This document shows positions 24,369 to 37,275 of a stretch of DNA of 64,000 nucleotides, piece by piece. Source of the stretch: Rhododendron vialii (lineage: Eukaryota; Streptophyta; Magnoliopsida; Ericales; Ericaceae); the NCBI RefSeq assembly GCF_030253575.1, contig NC_080568.1, forward strand, positions 9,580,501-9,644,500, given 5' to 3'. The notes beneath the pieces are model-generated. The model saw nothing but the letters and a program-made list of their open reading frames with translations, was not told the origin of the DNA and searched no databases. Made by a program: the position numbers and the translations under genes. Position 1 is the stretch's first letter. Every line of letters starts with the position of its first letter.

Positions 24369-24814
24369 ACCCAACCACGCGACAATCATTTTGTACCCCC
24401 GAACTGCAATTAATGAAAGCAAATTGGCAAGATGCAAACCAAACCGAAATGGAAAGATCTCAATAGGACAGACCCTAAAGAGATTACAAAATATTGCCCG
24501 TAGCAAAAATATGTGTGGCAATTATGTGGTGCTTACTTTTTCCATGATTTTCCACGATTGAGGATATGAGGACTATGTTTGAGGGCTCTGCTGATGGTTG
24601 GGAATTTTTTTTTGATGAGTTATACGCCTTTGGAGTCCTGATTTGGTTAATAAAGGGAAACACGGAAGGTTCTACATTGTCCCTTAGTAATAGGTGTCCC
24701 TTAGTAATAGGAGAAAAGAGGAACGCTAAATACCTCGAAAATGCTTCGAGAAGAGAAATTATTGATTTAGATTGGTTCACATTCACAGTGATTCGAAACC
24801 ATTGATTTCTCTTT
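24369..24814. other. Unassigned stretch between LINE and CACTA element
   Basis: No gene was recognised. It contains a short direct duplication of GTCCCTTAGTAATAGG (24679-24710). Confidence 0.35.
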
Positions 24815-25027
24815 CACTACAACAAACAATACATTTTATAGCGTAATATCATAGCGTTTTTTAAAGAATGCTATAGAAAACTTTCGGTGGTAAACTTTCA
24901 TAGCGTTCATGGGATTGGGCGCCAAGTGTCCGTGAAAATTTTGAACGTGGGAAAATGTAAAGCTTACTTTTTCACTATTCCCCCTGTATAGACTTTCCCA
25001 ACCCCAACTTTCCCAATTCTCTCCGCC

Positions 25028-25033
25028 AAGTTA

Positions 25034-25074
<41 letters not shown>

Positions 25075-25075
25075 G
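25028..25075. repeat. (CT)n(CA)n microsatellite in CACTA element
   Basis: A CT run is followed by a CA run inside the left arm of the element. Confidence 0.9.
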
Positions 25076-26141
25076 AGATCAAGAAGAACTGGGTCATCCA
25101 AAACCATTGCCGTTGCCAATTGACCCTCATCGGCAGTCCCACCATCCGACATCGATCCCGTCTGTGGCCTACTAGACCTGCGCTTGTCTGACCTGAGCAT
25201 AAGATGGGTAAGTCGATTACACACTCGATTTTATACCTGGTCCCAACTTCTAGTCCATTAAAGCTTTAGATTATTGCGAACAATCGCGTCACCGTCGTAT
25301 TTCAACTACTACTGTCATTTCCTTGGATCAGCGCTCTCTCTCTCTGTCTCTGAGTAAGTGAGTGAATACCTAACCCAAGCAGTTGAGGGTCAGTGAATAG
25401 CGATATTAATTTCTTGAGATGACTATAGATTGGCTTTCTGAAGATTGTAGATCTCGGTCCTGAATGGGTTGTTTTAATATCAAGCTATACATCCCCGAGG
25501 TCAGTCTTCCAAAAAAATAATAATTTCCGAAGTGTTTTCTTACAGTTTGACTTTCATTTCTTAATTACTTATGAATGTTGGTCATCGTGTTGGCAGGAGA
25601 ATAGATGCTTGTGTATATTAATTAGAATCATTAGATGCTTCTACTCTGCATACTTGCGTTGGCATTTTAATGCATCATCTTAATATGAATCCAAAAGGCA
25701 GAGGAGATTATACCGCCTCCTCCAGGCGCTACTTATGTTCCGACTCTTTGCAAGCAATGTAGAACTCAAATTTTTCGATGTCTTGGAGTGCTAAAAGTCA
25801 AAAGCTAATGACAGTACTCTAGGGAAGCAACTCTGGATAAAACAAAATAGTTGTATCATAGGACAACAGATGTCCCAATTTTTGGAAATGATGTTTGAAT
25901 AGTTATTTTCTTGAGTTTTGTTTTCAGATTTTCTATTCAAGTTACAAGGAACAACTTACTTATCACTTAACAACTTTGGCTCTTATAGGTAGCTGATGAG
26001 TTCTTCAATTGCTAAGGTATTTAACAATTCCTTTACATGTTCAATGACGAAGAGTCGAAGACGAATTATATTTTGGAAAGGTGTGTCTAGCATCTCTCAC
26101 TGTCATTCGCCTAATATAATATGCAATTCGTGGTTGAATTC

Positions 26142-26310
26142 TTTCAGGCAATTGGGGCAGTTAGTAATATTCCGAAGTACCAAAAAAAATTGGGCACCTA
26201 GTTGCATGATCAAGAAACCAAGTGATGGGAAGCTGATTGGCTATAACATGGACTATCTTGGATCTATTGAGGAAGCACTAGGAGGTTGCTTGTATTTGAG
26301 CTATCCGTAG
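26142..26310 (+). pseudogene. Captured gene fragment resembling plant dehydroquinate dehydratase/shikimate dehydrogenase
   Basis: A splice-acceptor-like CTTTCAG (26141-26147) precedes a frame reading AIGAVSNI. After about 35 nt, in another frame, comes IKKPSDGKLIGYNMDYLGSI (26208-26267). This matches the conserved IGAVNTI...RPSDGKLxGYNTDxxGSI stretch of the shikimate-dehydrogenase half of the plant bifunctional enzyme. The N in GYNTD is kept and the T is changed to M. Only this exon-sized piece was found. It lies within CACTA ends, so it is probably a transduplicated host fragment. The family call rests on one motif. Confidence 0.55.
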
Positions 26311-26493
26311 TTTGAAATTCGGGTTTGCTTTCAAATAACATTTTCTTTTTGCCGGCTCAAATGGTTCAAGCAATGAATCTATTTCACCTCTTGCTGGTAA
26401 ACTCTTTGTTGTCAATGGAGCTGGTTGTATATATATACCATAATGATTGTTCTTTCTCATGCAATACATCATTTGTTTTTCTTGTTCTCTATA

Positions 26494-26590
26494 ACACTAC
26501 AACACATATGGCTTTCTATAACGTAATTTTACAGCGTTCTTTTGGTAATGCTATTATTGAGTAGCCATTATAGCGTTCTTCAAGGCTAAA
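26494..26590. mobile_element. Second CACTA-type left terminus inside the large element
   Basis: CACTACAACACATATGGC followed by TTTCTATAACG and ACAGCGTTCTTTTGG repeats copies the structure of the left end at 24815. No separate right end matching it was found. It may be an older nested element sharing or having lost its right end. Confidence 0.5.
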
Positions 26591-29500
26591 AGAAAGGAAA
26601 TACACTGAAGGCTTTTGAACAGAGTTTCATTAAAGCCATACACAGCATTCCGCGAAAATCAGAAGCACCAGTCTCCTCGCTCCCAAAAATCAAACGGACC
26701 TTAGAAGTTTTCAATCGATTTCAGAATCTTGAAATACGAGTCGTACTCTAGCTATGAACTGGTGCGAGATTTCTCAAGAACTGGGGGGAGATTTCTAGGG
26801 TTTTAATCTTCAGTATCAAGTATGTTTCTTGTTCTCTATTTCTTTTGATCGATTAACCTTTGTTCCCTACTGTTAGCCCGACCTTCAAGTTTCTCTGCCC
26901 CCTCCTTTCTTAATCGGAGGAAAATCAAAACCATTTTCAAACCTAACGCACTAGTTGAAGCAAAGAGTCAGGGAGTCCAAATACAAGGGTACGATTTCAA
27001 TCTTCCTTCCTTAGCACGAGATAATCAGTTTAGGGTTTACAAGGTTATCCATTTAAAGGGTTAGGATTTACTTTATCTGAGGTATCAATTTTCAATCGAA
27101 AACAAGCTTCAATGGAATCTCTTGCATTCTTCTCTTCGGCATCTCATGAAGCAATCAAAACCTGCTCAGAACTTCTTGCAACCATCACACGACCACCATA
27201 TCCGGAAACGGAAATCTTGCAAATTCCGTTGAAATGATTTTGCTGTTACTGAATTTTGGATTTCTTAAAAGTATGCGTTCTACGTGTTCGATGAAATGAG
27301 AAATGAGAAAGATACACGCACACGCGCATATGGATAACCTAACCCATCCTACGAAATAATTTTATGCAATCTATAGAGCCTTAATTTCCATATAACAGCA
27401 TGTATTTGCAAAGTACCAATTGATTATCTTTTCATCCTGTTATAATATATGCCCTTGGTTTTGTCCCTTTCTCTCTCGCTCTTTCTCAGCAGCTTCAAAA
27501 CATCATTCAAAATATGGAATTTACCTTTGTAATGCTGCAACCATTTTCCTAGCGAGTTTCGGTAAGCATACAACTTTATAAAATCTTCATGATTTCATAA
27601 CAATGGTTATTGTTTTACTCCCTGTTCACCCTAAAAAAAGTGTATGCATGAAGTTCATTTGTTGGTCTTTGAGTGTGTCCATTCATTTCGTAGGTATAAG
27701 ATTTCGGCAATTGCAAGAATGTTGGATCTCAAACCTATCTCTCCGCCTCAATAACTCTACGAGACTAACGGTTATGCCATCCACTTGGTATTTCTTTCTC
27801 TCTGTTGTCCCTAGAAAGTAGAAACTGATTATTGGATATAGGCATTGTGTTACTAAATACAATTGAAGCTTGTATCTCATTCTGCACAATTATCTCTTGT
27901 GGGTAGTCGACTAGTTGGTAATGGTACCTTACCCACTCGTGTTTAGATGTGCATTATCGCATGATGTGCAGATTATTAGTCTGATGTGTAGAACAATAAG
28001 CAAGACTATATGATGTGCAGAACAATAAGCAAAGACTAGTATTCACCCAAGACATAAACAAACTAACAAAAGTACTAGGGCATGTTTGGACACTTCATTT
28101 TCCATTATGACTTTTGCATTTTTTCCATTTTGGGATATGTATAATATGCACACACCACTCCATGAGATATCTACACCAACGAATTTCAGTTGTAAAAATC
28201 GTTACAATAAGGAATGTATCTTGTTTGCATAAAATATGACCTTGAGTGTTAGATTGTGAATTCAAATTGCTGAAACTGAATGTTAGTTGCTATCTTTTAC
28301 CCCTAGAATGATTTTTGTGCTAAAAGGGTGTTTGTGAAGATTGTCCTGTTTGATTAGCACATTGGTTATTCATTCGAAATGTACTCTAAATGCCGCATTT
28401 ACTTGGATTATGGTTAGTAAAATAGCTTAGAAAAGGCTCATGACTTATGAAGTTTTTTTTTCCCCTAGCAAAAGCCTTGATCGGGAATGTTAAACCTAAA
28501 TTAGAACATAGTCTAGACATGACATTGTTGATGCAGTTGGACTTGTTCTATGTATACGTTTGTGATTTCATGGTTATGTTCCACCATTCTAGTAAAGTGC
28601 TTCATGAATGCAGATTTGTATGGACTCTCACCTATTTATGTATGTAGCAAAGTTATCCCTACTCTCGCTATATATATGATTAAGATATGTATTCTGTCTT
28701 CTTCTTTTTGTGTCCTGGTGTTGTTGTTGTTCTGCTGAGGTTGGGGTTAGTATTTGTAAGGGTATGGTGTAGTTTTGCCTTAGTCACACTAAGCATTTGT
28801 AGCCCACAAACAATTCTGATCTTGAACCTAGATTTCCCTCTATCAGCCCAATGATTTAGGTGCTTCCCATCTCAAAATGAGGTGCTAGCAGTTGCACGTC
28901 CCATTTCTAACTACGGTGATGGGCATGTTAGTACTCAACATTGGACACATAAAGAAGCCAGAGTTAGGTCTAGTTCTCCTAATAGTATAAGTTAGTAGCT
29001 GCACATCCCATTTCTTGCACAGTAGGTTGATTACCCTACCTATTGAGCCAAAAAGGTTAAATAGGTATGACAGACTCTAGTTCTCCTAATAGTATAAGTT
29101 AGGCCTTTTTAACAGCCCTCCTTATAAGATGCCACTTTACTGTCTAGCAAACAAGAAGATTACTAGTGAGTGGGGAAAGTAATCAGTTATAGAATTTGTG
29201 CACTTGTTAAATTAGAAGTTTGAACTAGTAAGAGGTTAGTTTTGACTTTGGCTAGCACAAACATTGTTGAACAGAAGTAGTAGAGTGTAGGAAAAAGATG
29301 AAAACTTGTTTCTTTGTGTACATATGTTTCTTTGTTTCCACCCCACTAGTTAGAATATGGTATTCTAACTGCTGGAAATGGAGATTTTATTGTTGCAATG
29401 TGCTTAAACTGATGGTGTTTGCAAAATACTAAGAACTAATGGTGTTTGCACAAAACTCTAAGAACTAATGGTGTTTGCACAGACCTCTAAGAAGTAATGG

Positions 29501-31470
29501 TGTTTGCATAAACCTTAAACGCTGTTGCATGGATTTCAAAAAGTTTTTCTTTCAAATATTAGTTCAGCTCTTTCTTATTTCAGAAAGTAATTCATTTTTG
29601 AAGGCTTGAGCCTTGGTTAAGAAAGTATTTCAGAAAGTAATTCATTTATGACTTGTATGGTATCTCTTACTCCCCAAAAGGGAATTATAGGCTTGAGTCT
29701 TGGTTAAGAAAGTATTTCAGAAAGTAATTCATCTATTTGTTCTCTGCACGATATATCAGACTAAAGGGGAAACTATGAAAAAAAAATCCAAACTAGCTGA
29801 GTTGGGAATCGGTGGGCGTAGTCTTGCTCTTATTTAGTAGTATTTATCACACTGTCTACATGATGATGATGATGATATATACACTACTAATACATGCATA
29901 CTGTCGAAATACATGCATTCTGACTTAGCTGTTCATGTAGTCGTACTGTAGTATTAATTAGCATGCATGAGCCATGCTTGACTTTGTTATACCCACCACC
30001 ACCTCTTTTATTAGTCCAAGATAAGAAGCATAGATACGGATACGGGACACGGACACGATATGTACGGAGAGTATCCGAGAGTATCGATATCCGATACGGA
30101 TACCGATACGTGGTACGGAGGCCAAAATAGAGTATCCATGCTTTAGAGGCTGCTTGAGCATTAAATTCACTCATTCGTTATTTGTGTGTTCTACTTGTTA
30201 TATATGTTCACAGTCTCATTGGTCATTTACGATGATTTTTTATTATGCAATTTTTAAGATGATACGGAAAAAATTGAACATGATACACCAAGCTCACCTT
30301 GGAACAATCTAAAAGAAGATGCTATTTCTAATTGAAATGTTAAGTAGAAATTGTTATGACTCAATCAAATTGAAATGTTTGCTTCTCCCATATGTAGGTT
30401 TATGGGTTGATAAAGAAGTGTTGTGACTTTTTGCTGAAGATATATGTATGATCTTGCTAGTGTGATGGCTATCATTATCGCTTGGTTGATTGAAGCCTTT
30501 TTGTTGATACTTATGGGATGGAGAGATTTTGGAAGGACTGTTTTGGTTGAAGCCTTTTTGTTAATATTTTGGCGTAAGGTTTGAACTCCACTTTTGGAAT
30601 ATATAGATGTTTTGGAAAGTCTTTTTGTTGATATTTAGTGACAAGGCTTGTACTCCACTTTTGGGATACATAGATATTTTGGAAGGCTTTTTTGTTGATA
30701 TTTGGTAACAAGGCTTGTACTAAATAGAAATGTTGGAAGGACATTTACTATATTGAATTTCTTTTGTAATGGTAATCGCTTTGATGTTTGAAGACATTTT
30801 GTTGGTTTTGTATGGAATATTGTAAAATATATTGCCAAGGATGTCATTGGAGCCGCCATCTTCTTTTTTCTAGCAGGTTGTATAAAGTTATGAAACCTGC
30901 TAGAAACCAGTTGGAATTTAAAATGCTGTAAAAAATTAACAATGGACAACGGGGCGAAAATTTATGGTGAATAATAGAAAACCTTGAATTTACAACGTTC
31001 CTTGAATGTTGTGGAAACTTTTCAATTTATAGCGTTCCTCAAATGCTGTGGGAAATTTTCAATTTATAGCGTTTTTAAATTGTTATAAAAAATTTACAAT
31101 CTATAGCGTTTTAAAAATGCTATAGAAATTTTACAATCTATAGCGTTTTTAAAATGGTGTAGAAAGTTTACCATACTATAGCGTTTTTAAAATGCTGTAG
31201 AAAGTTTGTCATACTATAGCGTTTTAAAAACGCTGTCTAAAGTCTACCATATTATAGCGTTTTAGAAACGCTGTTTAAGGTTCAAGACTTTTAACAACAT
31301 CGGCTAATACAGCGTTCGCAAAAACGCTGTCTATATCATTCAATAGCGTTTTTCAAACGCTATAAAACGTCAATTTTCTTGTAGTGTTTTTTGAGTATTT
31401 TCGAGGTAATTAGAATTATTGAATTGGAAACCGCATGCGATTAGCGGGATGACAAGTATATCTTTTCTTA

Positions 31471-32017
31471 GAGCATTCGCATTGTAATAAGCAAATGAGT
31501 GTAGATAAACAAATAAACAAACTTAATAAAAATGCTCAAAAAAACTCCCCACATTGTAATAAGCAAAGTTACAAGTCTTTTAGCAAATAACCAAATTTCA
31601 CTCATTTCATAATCAAACTTTACAACTTTTACCAATAACCAAATTCGAATTTTTCATAAACGAGTTCCAATCACGCGCCGCCTAAAGAGGATGCACGTGA
31701 GATCCACTCGCATCACGCACTGAACACACCAAATCGAGTAAAGGCGCGTGAGGATGTTTCCGGCGACCGGCTTTTCAGTTTTGAAATCGTCTCATTGAGA
31801 TGAATAATTTGGTGTGGTCGGGTGCGTGATTGTAACTCATTTCTAATTGGACATATGTGCATTGTGTATTGTGGATTTTTTTGTGTGTGTTAAGAATGCA
31901 AAAATAACCAATATGGAGGTAAATGTTGTTAAATTTGATTATAGACTAAATTGATAATCAAATCTTGACGTGATACATTTTAGTTATTGATTTTGATTAT
32001 TACTATTGCGAATGCTC
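31471..32017. mobile_element. Tourist-like MITE (PIF/Harbinger), 547 bp
   Basis: GAGCATTCGCATTGTAATAA is mirrored at the right end by ...TATTGCGAATGCTC. An exact TTA target duplication lies at 31468-31470 and 32018-32020. The interior is AT-rich with no ORF. Confidence 0.85.
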
Positions 32018-32039
32018 TTAAGCCACCATCTTTTCTTAC

Positions 32040-32359
32040 GCTTGTACACTTGTAATAATGACAAGGAAAGCATTTTCTCTCGAATTTTAACATCTAAGGT
32101 TTGGCAGGTTTGACTTGTGTTCTTGATTTCAGTTTTGTCCTTTCGATTTGTTCTCTTGAGTTTCAGTGTATTTCTTTTGGTTTTAGGATGATTTGGTTGT
32201 TCAGATTGTTCCAGTGGATGTTTCGGTATTATTTTTTTCTGTGGTATTTTGGTTGGCTCGTCGCCTTCTTTTAGATCTGATTCTCAGGGGACGCTTCGTC
32301 GGTATGCCCGTTATCCCTTAAATTTTTTAATTTGTTTCAAAGATTTATAAAAAAAAAAA
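32040..32359 (+). mobile_element. 5'-truncated LINE 3' tail
   Basis: The GT-rich sequence ends TTTCAAAGATTTATAAAAAAAAAAA, the style of the plant LINE tails also seen at 1225-1553 and 44791-45135. The 5' border and target duplication were not resolved. Confidence 0.45.
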
Positions 32360-33300
32360 ATACAAGTAGACACGCAAACGATCAATTTGGTTACGCTTTT
32401 CAAGTTTTAGAAGTTCTAGAAAGATATCAAGCCCAGCTGAATTGACGGAAACATTGAACCAAATCCGCATTTCAAATTGTTTTTTTTTTTATTTTTGGGT
32501 AAAGGTAGATTCATAATAATTTCGTTGGCATCTACTCCGTAGTAATTAATGATGAATCAAAGCAATCTCCGTACTCATGGTTCACGTGAAATTTTGTACT
32601 CCCTTCGTCTCATTTTCTGTCTTTTTTTTGAAATTTATATCGGAGTAAAAGATATTAGCGATTGAAAACTAACAAAAACATCGAAAAAGAACAAAGAATT
32701 TGGGACGGAGGAAAAATAACAAAACTTGAATAAATGAAATACAACCTTCCAATAGCATTGGGGTGCAGAGAAAGGAGGCTAGAAGTTTAACTATTCTTCT
32801 CAGGTGTTAATCTAATTATTCTAATATTATTGTCTTTCGTCCCAAAAAAAAAACCCTTTTGTTTGGCACAGAGACCGGCACATGGAGGGATGCTGGGACG
32901 TCTCTCCTTTTAAGACAGTCGTATCAATAGTGTTTAATGATTTTTTATTTCTATGAAAATTTTTGGAATTAATCAATATCTTGATCGACGAGTAAAAAAT
33001 TATGACATGAATTCGGTAAAAGTTTACAAAAGACGATCCCAAAGACACTAATTAAAACTGCCTTTACAAAAATTTTGTAACTGGTAGTTATTGTGTTTTA
33101 CTTTTTAAATTTATCTCGTCAATATAAATAATTAATTCACAAAATAAACGTGTATCATAAAAAAAAAAAACTCAAATTAGACAAGCTTAAAGACCCTAAT
33201 CAAACATCCCACCCTCCTTAAAGTCATTTTCATAGATTTAACCGCTCAAAATCGATAAAGAGAAACTTATTTACTGCAGCGGCTCTTTGCAAAGCTGAAT
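32360..33300. other. Intergenic stretch with a Stowaway-like remnant
   Basis: TACTCCCTTCGTCTCATTTTC (32598-32617, first 20 bases) and GGGACGGAGGA (32702-32712) look like the ends of a short Stowaway-like copy. The rest is unassigned AT-rich DNA. Confidence 0.4.
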
Positions 33301-33367
33301 GATCTCAATCGTCCATTTCGGTAATCAATAGTCTAGATTTTAAAAAAATTATTCGTTAGAATAGTTA

Positions 33368-33640
33368 AACTATTCACGCGAATAGTTTTTTTTAAAATCC
33401 GGACAGTTCAAAACACTTTTGGACACGCATGATTGAGTGTCGTAAACTAACAAAGTTTACGGGTTGCTCCGTAAAAAAGTTTTTCTGTTTACATATTCCA
33501 CTAAACTATTCACGCGAATAGTTTTTTAAAAATCTGGACAGTTCAAAACACTTTTGGACATGCACGATTGAGCGTCGTAAACAAAGTTTACGGGTTGCTC
33601 CATAAAAAAGTTTTTCTGTTTACATATTCCACTACAATTG
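33368..33640. repeat. Tandem duplication of about 135 bp
   Basis: Two successive copies each run from AACTATTCACGCGAATAGTT to GTTTACATATTCCACTA, differing at only a few positions. The unit opens with a perfect short palindrome centred on CGCG. The preceding segment (33305-33345) resembles 58525-58565, suggesting a dispersed repeat family. Confidence 0.85.
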
Positions 33641-33659
33641 GATATCGAGTTGTTGTAAC

Positions 33660-34245
33660 TAATAGGGGTGGACATGCCTGAAACGAAAAACAAAATAAAT
33701 TCATATAATTGAGCTAAAAATAAACATTTTTTTGGGTAATTTTATACATTGGACATTCATTTGATGAATTGTCAACTAAAAAAAATAAAAATTACTTTTT
33801 GACAGGACAACACGACCCGAAAATGACACGACCCGAATATAACACGAAAAATTTGATGAGTTAAAAAATATTATGGGATTTCATAAATAAAATTTTCATA
33901 CATAACCCGAAAATGATAGTTACTAACTTGTACTTGTATGTATTTATTTTTGGTAACTCACGTTTCAATGAAGCAACCGATTACAGGAGCAAAGGGCATT
34001 CCCCATAAATTGCGCAACTAGCAGTAGCGAAGGGGCATATGACCCCCATAAAAAGGAACAGGGTCCTCTCCGATGACTGTTCCAGACAGTTCAATATTTT
34101 TTCACAATGCAGGAATATATGAAAAGATATGTTTGTCAGACACACATTCGTGTGACAACTCTAGCAACTATCCGGGACAGTTACTGGAACGGATCTACTC
34201 CTGATTAAAAATAAACGGAAACCCAGTAGAATCGGGTGTGAAGTT
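33660..34245. other. Intergenic stretch: hAT-like and LINE-like remnants, then the flank shared with gene B
   Basis: TAGGGGTGGACATGCC at 33662 resembles hAT-like ends. 33945-34040 looks like a minus-strand LINE 3' fragment. From about 34180 the sequence matches 45685 onward, the 3' flank of gene B. Confidence 0.4.
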
Positions 34246-34282
34246 TTTTTTTTTTTTTTGAACAGCGAAGCAAAAATTTTTA

Positions 34283-34422
34283 GGGAAAATGACGGCCAAT
34301 AACGTGTTTTGATAATTAATACCTGTTAGGAATTTTCAGCATTAACAAATGTTAACAAATATTCTTAGCTTGTCCTTGACGGGTATTAATTATCAAAACA
34401 CGTCATGGGATGTCATTTTCCC
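34283..34422. mobile_element. Palindromic Mutator-like MITE, 140 bp
   Basis: GGGAAAATGACGGCC...GTATTAATTATC is mirrored to ...GATGTCATTTTCCC, giving long inverted arms. The nearly matching 9-bp flanks (AAATTTTTA and AAAATTTTA) fit a Mutator-like target. Confidence 0.75.
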
Positions 34423-35012
34423 AAAATTTTATTGATAAGAAAGAAAAAATGATTACAAAGCAAGACTCAAGTTGGGAAGAAACAAACAGAGCACCCAAAG
34501 GGCCAAGTCCAGAACACCAAAGGGGGTCTAAAAGGTATAAATATAACAATGAAGCCCACAAGAAACCCAAATATAACAAATAAGCCCAAAACACTGAAAC
34601 CCAAACCCAAAAACTAAAAGGCATAACCCATAAACAACATAGACCTAGTTGGAGACCAATCCATAGACAACATGGGCCAGCCTAAACAGCAACCCTACCC
34701 ACCACCAATCGCGGCTATCTGGAGTGAGACGGGCCACTGCCACCACCGTCCTCGGAGCCCGGGGAACAAGCCCCTGTTGCTACCCCTAAAACGGCCCGAC
34801 CACCCCACCGGAGGCCATTCCACCACAACACACCCATAGCCACCAAAAACCCACCACCATAGCCCATTCGCATCGCCACCGCTGCAACACCCGTCTGGAT
34901 CGAACCCAAATCAAAGCCCCAAACGCCTCCAACATCCACCTACAACTACCTGCAAACTTGATGCCGAAATCACCCTCAAACTCCCCACAACCACAGCCTT
35001 CACCACCGCAGC

Positions 35013-36565
35013 TGATCGCAGCCCATTCGGTAGTCGTTGAAGTTTACCAAACGACCGTCAAATTCAATTATTTATTAACCGGACTACAACTAAAGATTTG
35101 CATAGTATAGTGAGGAAGTCCGAGTCGATCCACAGGGAGTTCGAATATAGCTTGTTTGGATTAGATGTATGGGTTTGCGGCGTTTAGACGACCAACTTTT
35201 AGTTTTCCTTTGAAATGGGAGAAATACCCTTATGAAAAAGACTAGAAAATGAGTTTGGATTAAGAATTAAAAACGGCAAGGCAATGGAGTTACTAACGCC
35301 CGTAACTTAAGCCATCTAACAATTCTCAACGAAAACACGATTGAATCGCACGGCATAGGCTATCAACCGGAAGATTTAGCTATGAAAATAGTTAGACTTG
35401 ATATAGAGTTTGAACAACAAGCTTAACACAAGGCGTGACATAGCTCCCGGAACCATATGAGTGAGCACATGATCACCTGAGATTAACAATGCCAAGACTT
35501 GCATTCAAACTAAATATCAGGGTCAAGAACTAGAAGCATGGTTTGGAAAGCGAGCAAGTTTTTTGGTTCTTCTGGCAAACACGAGTCGAGACATAGCTCA
35601 CGGAACCATATGAGCGAACATATGATCACCGGAGGTTAACATCGATAAGTTTTGTTACATAAAAGGCGAACCACACACATTTACAAACCAAACCTCAAGT
35701 TCTAAGATTGAGAAAAGCAAGATTAACCAAAGTCACAAGGTGTTATTCACCCATGGCCAAGCCTAATCAACTACTCACACATAGCAAAAAGACTAGAAAA
35801 TATGCTTGAATTGGAAAACATGTTTAACAGATAGAACCGAAAATAAACTTAATTTAAAGAAAAATCTAGTCCGTAACTACAACATTAATACACGACAAAT
35901 TAAACGAAACCAAATACTTACTTGAGTTCTAAGGAAAATAAGCTTGAAAACTTGAGCAACAACAATGGAGAAAGACTACTCTAAGCTAACTACCCTTTGG
36001 GAGAGAGGAGACGGATATCTATACAAAAACCAACTTCCTCTCTCAAAATATCTTAAAAGGTTACTACAAATAGCAAGTTTCCAAATATGGAAGGTTGAAA
36101 AACTGTGAAAAGCTGCCAGTAAGCAATCTGTATCCATACAACCAAAACGGTTGTATGGATACCGAGTTGTTAAGCCTGTGTTGGAAATGCTCCGTAGAAG
36201 AGCTGTATGGATACAACCAAAACGGTGTATGAATACGCAGAAAGCTGTCCAAAATATAAGGCCATCGTATGGATACAACCAAAACGGTTGTATGGATACC
36301 TGCAGAAATGGCCTCTAGCTTCAAAGCTTGGCACCCAACGCTTCCGAACTTCACCCGATGCTTCGTATCTTGCTCATTAGAGAATGGTGGCACTTCGCCA
36401 CTTGGTCTTGGAAGCTCGGACTCCCTCGAGGCATGTCCATGGTGTTCAAACGCGCCTTATTTCTACCTTACGTGCAGTATCAAATAAAAGCTAGATAAAT
36501 GCAAGTTAAAACAACATAAAATGGGACTAGTCGCACCAAATATCTACAATATTAGGTGCTCATCA
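35013..36565 (-). mobile_element. Solo LTR, about 1.55 kb
   Basis: The minus strand begins TGATGAGCACCTAATATTG and ends GGGCTGCGATCA. An exact 5-bp duplication GCAGC flanks it (35008-35012 and 36566-36570). It shares its start with the LTR at 2956-4469. It holds repeated GTATGGATACAACCAAAACG motifs (36130-36300). No coding part remains; it is an LTR-element fossil inserted in an older retroposon. Confidence 0.8.
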
Positions 36566-37112
36566 GCAGCAACCAGCCGAAAACCTGCAAAACAAAACCC
36601 TATACCTACCCTAAATCACCACCATCCCAACCCGCCAACACCACCCCACTGCCAACATCTACGAGGCAACCCAAACAACCACCAACCTCCATCGCAGTCC
36701 AGCAACCCAACCACAAACGCCAACCTCCACCATTAGCAGCCACAAAAGCTGATCTGATCCAAAACCCAAAGAGCGGCGATGCACCCTCGCGCCCAACCAC
36801 CGAAACAAAACAGAGCTGGACCACTAGACAGAAATAATCGCTAGAGAAGAGGATCACGCCTGCGGAAAAATACGAGATCACCAACAAGCTGTCAGGCACG
36901 ACCGATAACGCCCAAACATCCGAGATCGGAGGGAAATCACGAGGCCAAGCCACCCACCGCCGTTACCAAACCTACCCGTTAGGAAACCGAAAACCCCCAA
37001 GAAGGAAATCGGCTGATAAAACAGCGACGGGAAATGAGGCCAAAAGCAGGTGATGGAGGAAATGAATTGGAACTGGAGCAGCAACGAAATAGAGCAAGGA
37101 AAGGGGAAAAAG

Positions 37113-37275
37113 AAAGGAAGGAGAAGGGAGAAGAAGAGGCGCCCGGGGGGAGGAGAGATGCGGTGCCCCCTCCCCCAAGGAAACCCTAGAAGAAAGGAAG
37201 GAGAAGGGAGAAGAAGAGGCGCCCGGGGGAGGAGAGATGCGGTGCCCCCCCCCCCCCAAGGAAACCCTAGAAGAA
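37113..37275. repeat. Tandem duplication, unit about 82 bp
   Basis: AGAAAGGAAGGAGAAGGGAG...GGAAACCCTAGAAG occurs twice in a row. The second copy has an expanded C run (about 37241-37255). Confidence 0.85.

Larger units (their letters stand above)
24815..31386. mobile_element. CACTA (CMC/EnSpm) element, 6.57 kb, carrying gene fragments
   Basis: It starts CACTACAACAAACAATAC and ends in the inverted TTTTCTTGTAGTG, flanked by TTT on both sides (24812-24814 and 31387-31389), matching the 3-bp CACTA target. Both subterminal zones are arrays of ATAGCGTTTT(T)AAAATGCTATAG-like palindromic repeats (24838-24910; 30980-31370), the usual transposase-binding zones. No transposase was found in six frames, so it is non-autonomous. 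The interior holds host-like fragments, including one resembling shikimate dehydrogenase (26142-26310), and a second CACTA-type left end at 26494. The remaining interior is AT-rich and unassigned. Confidence 0.82.
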
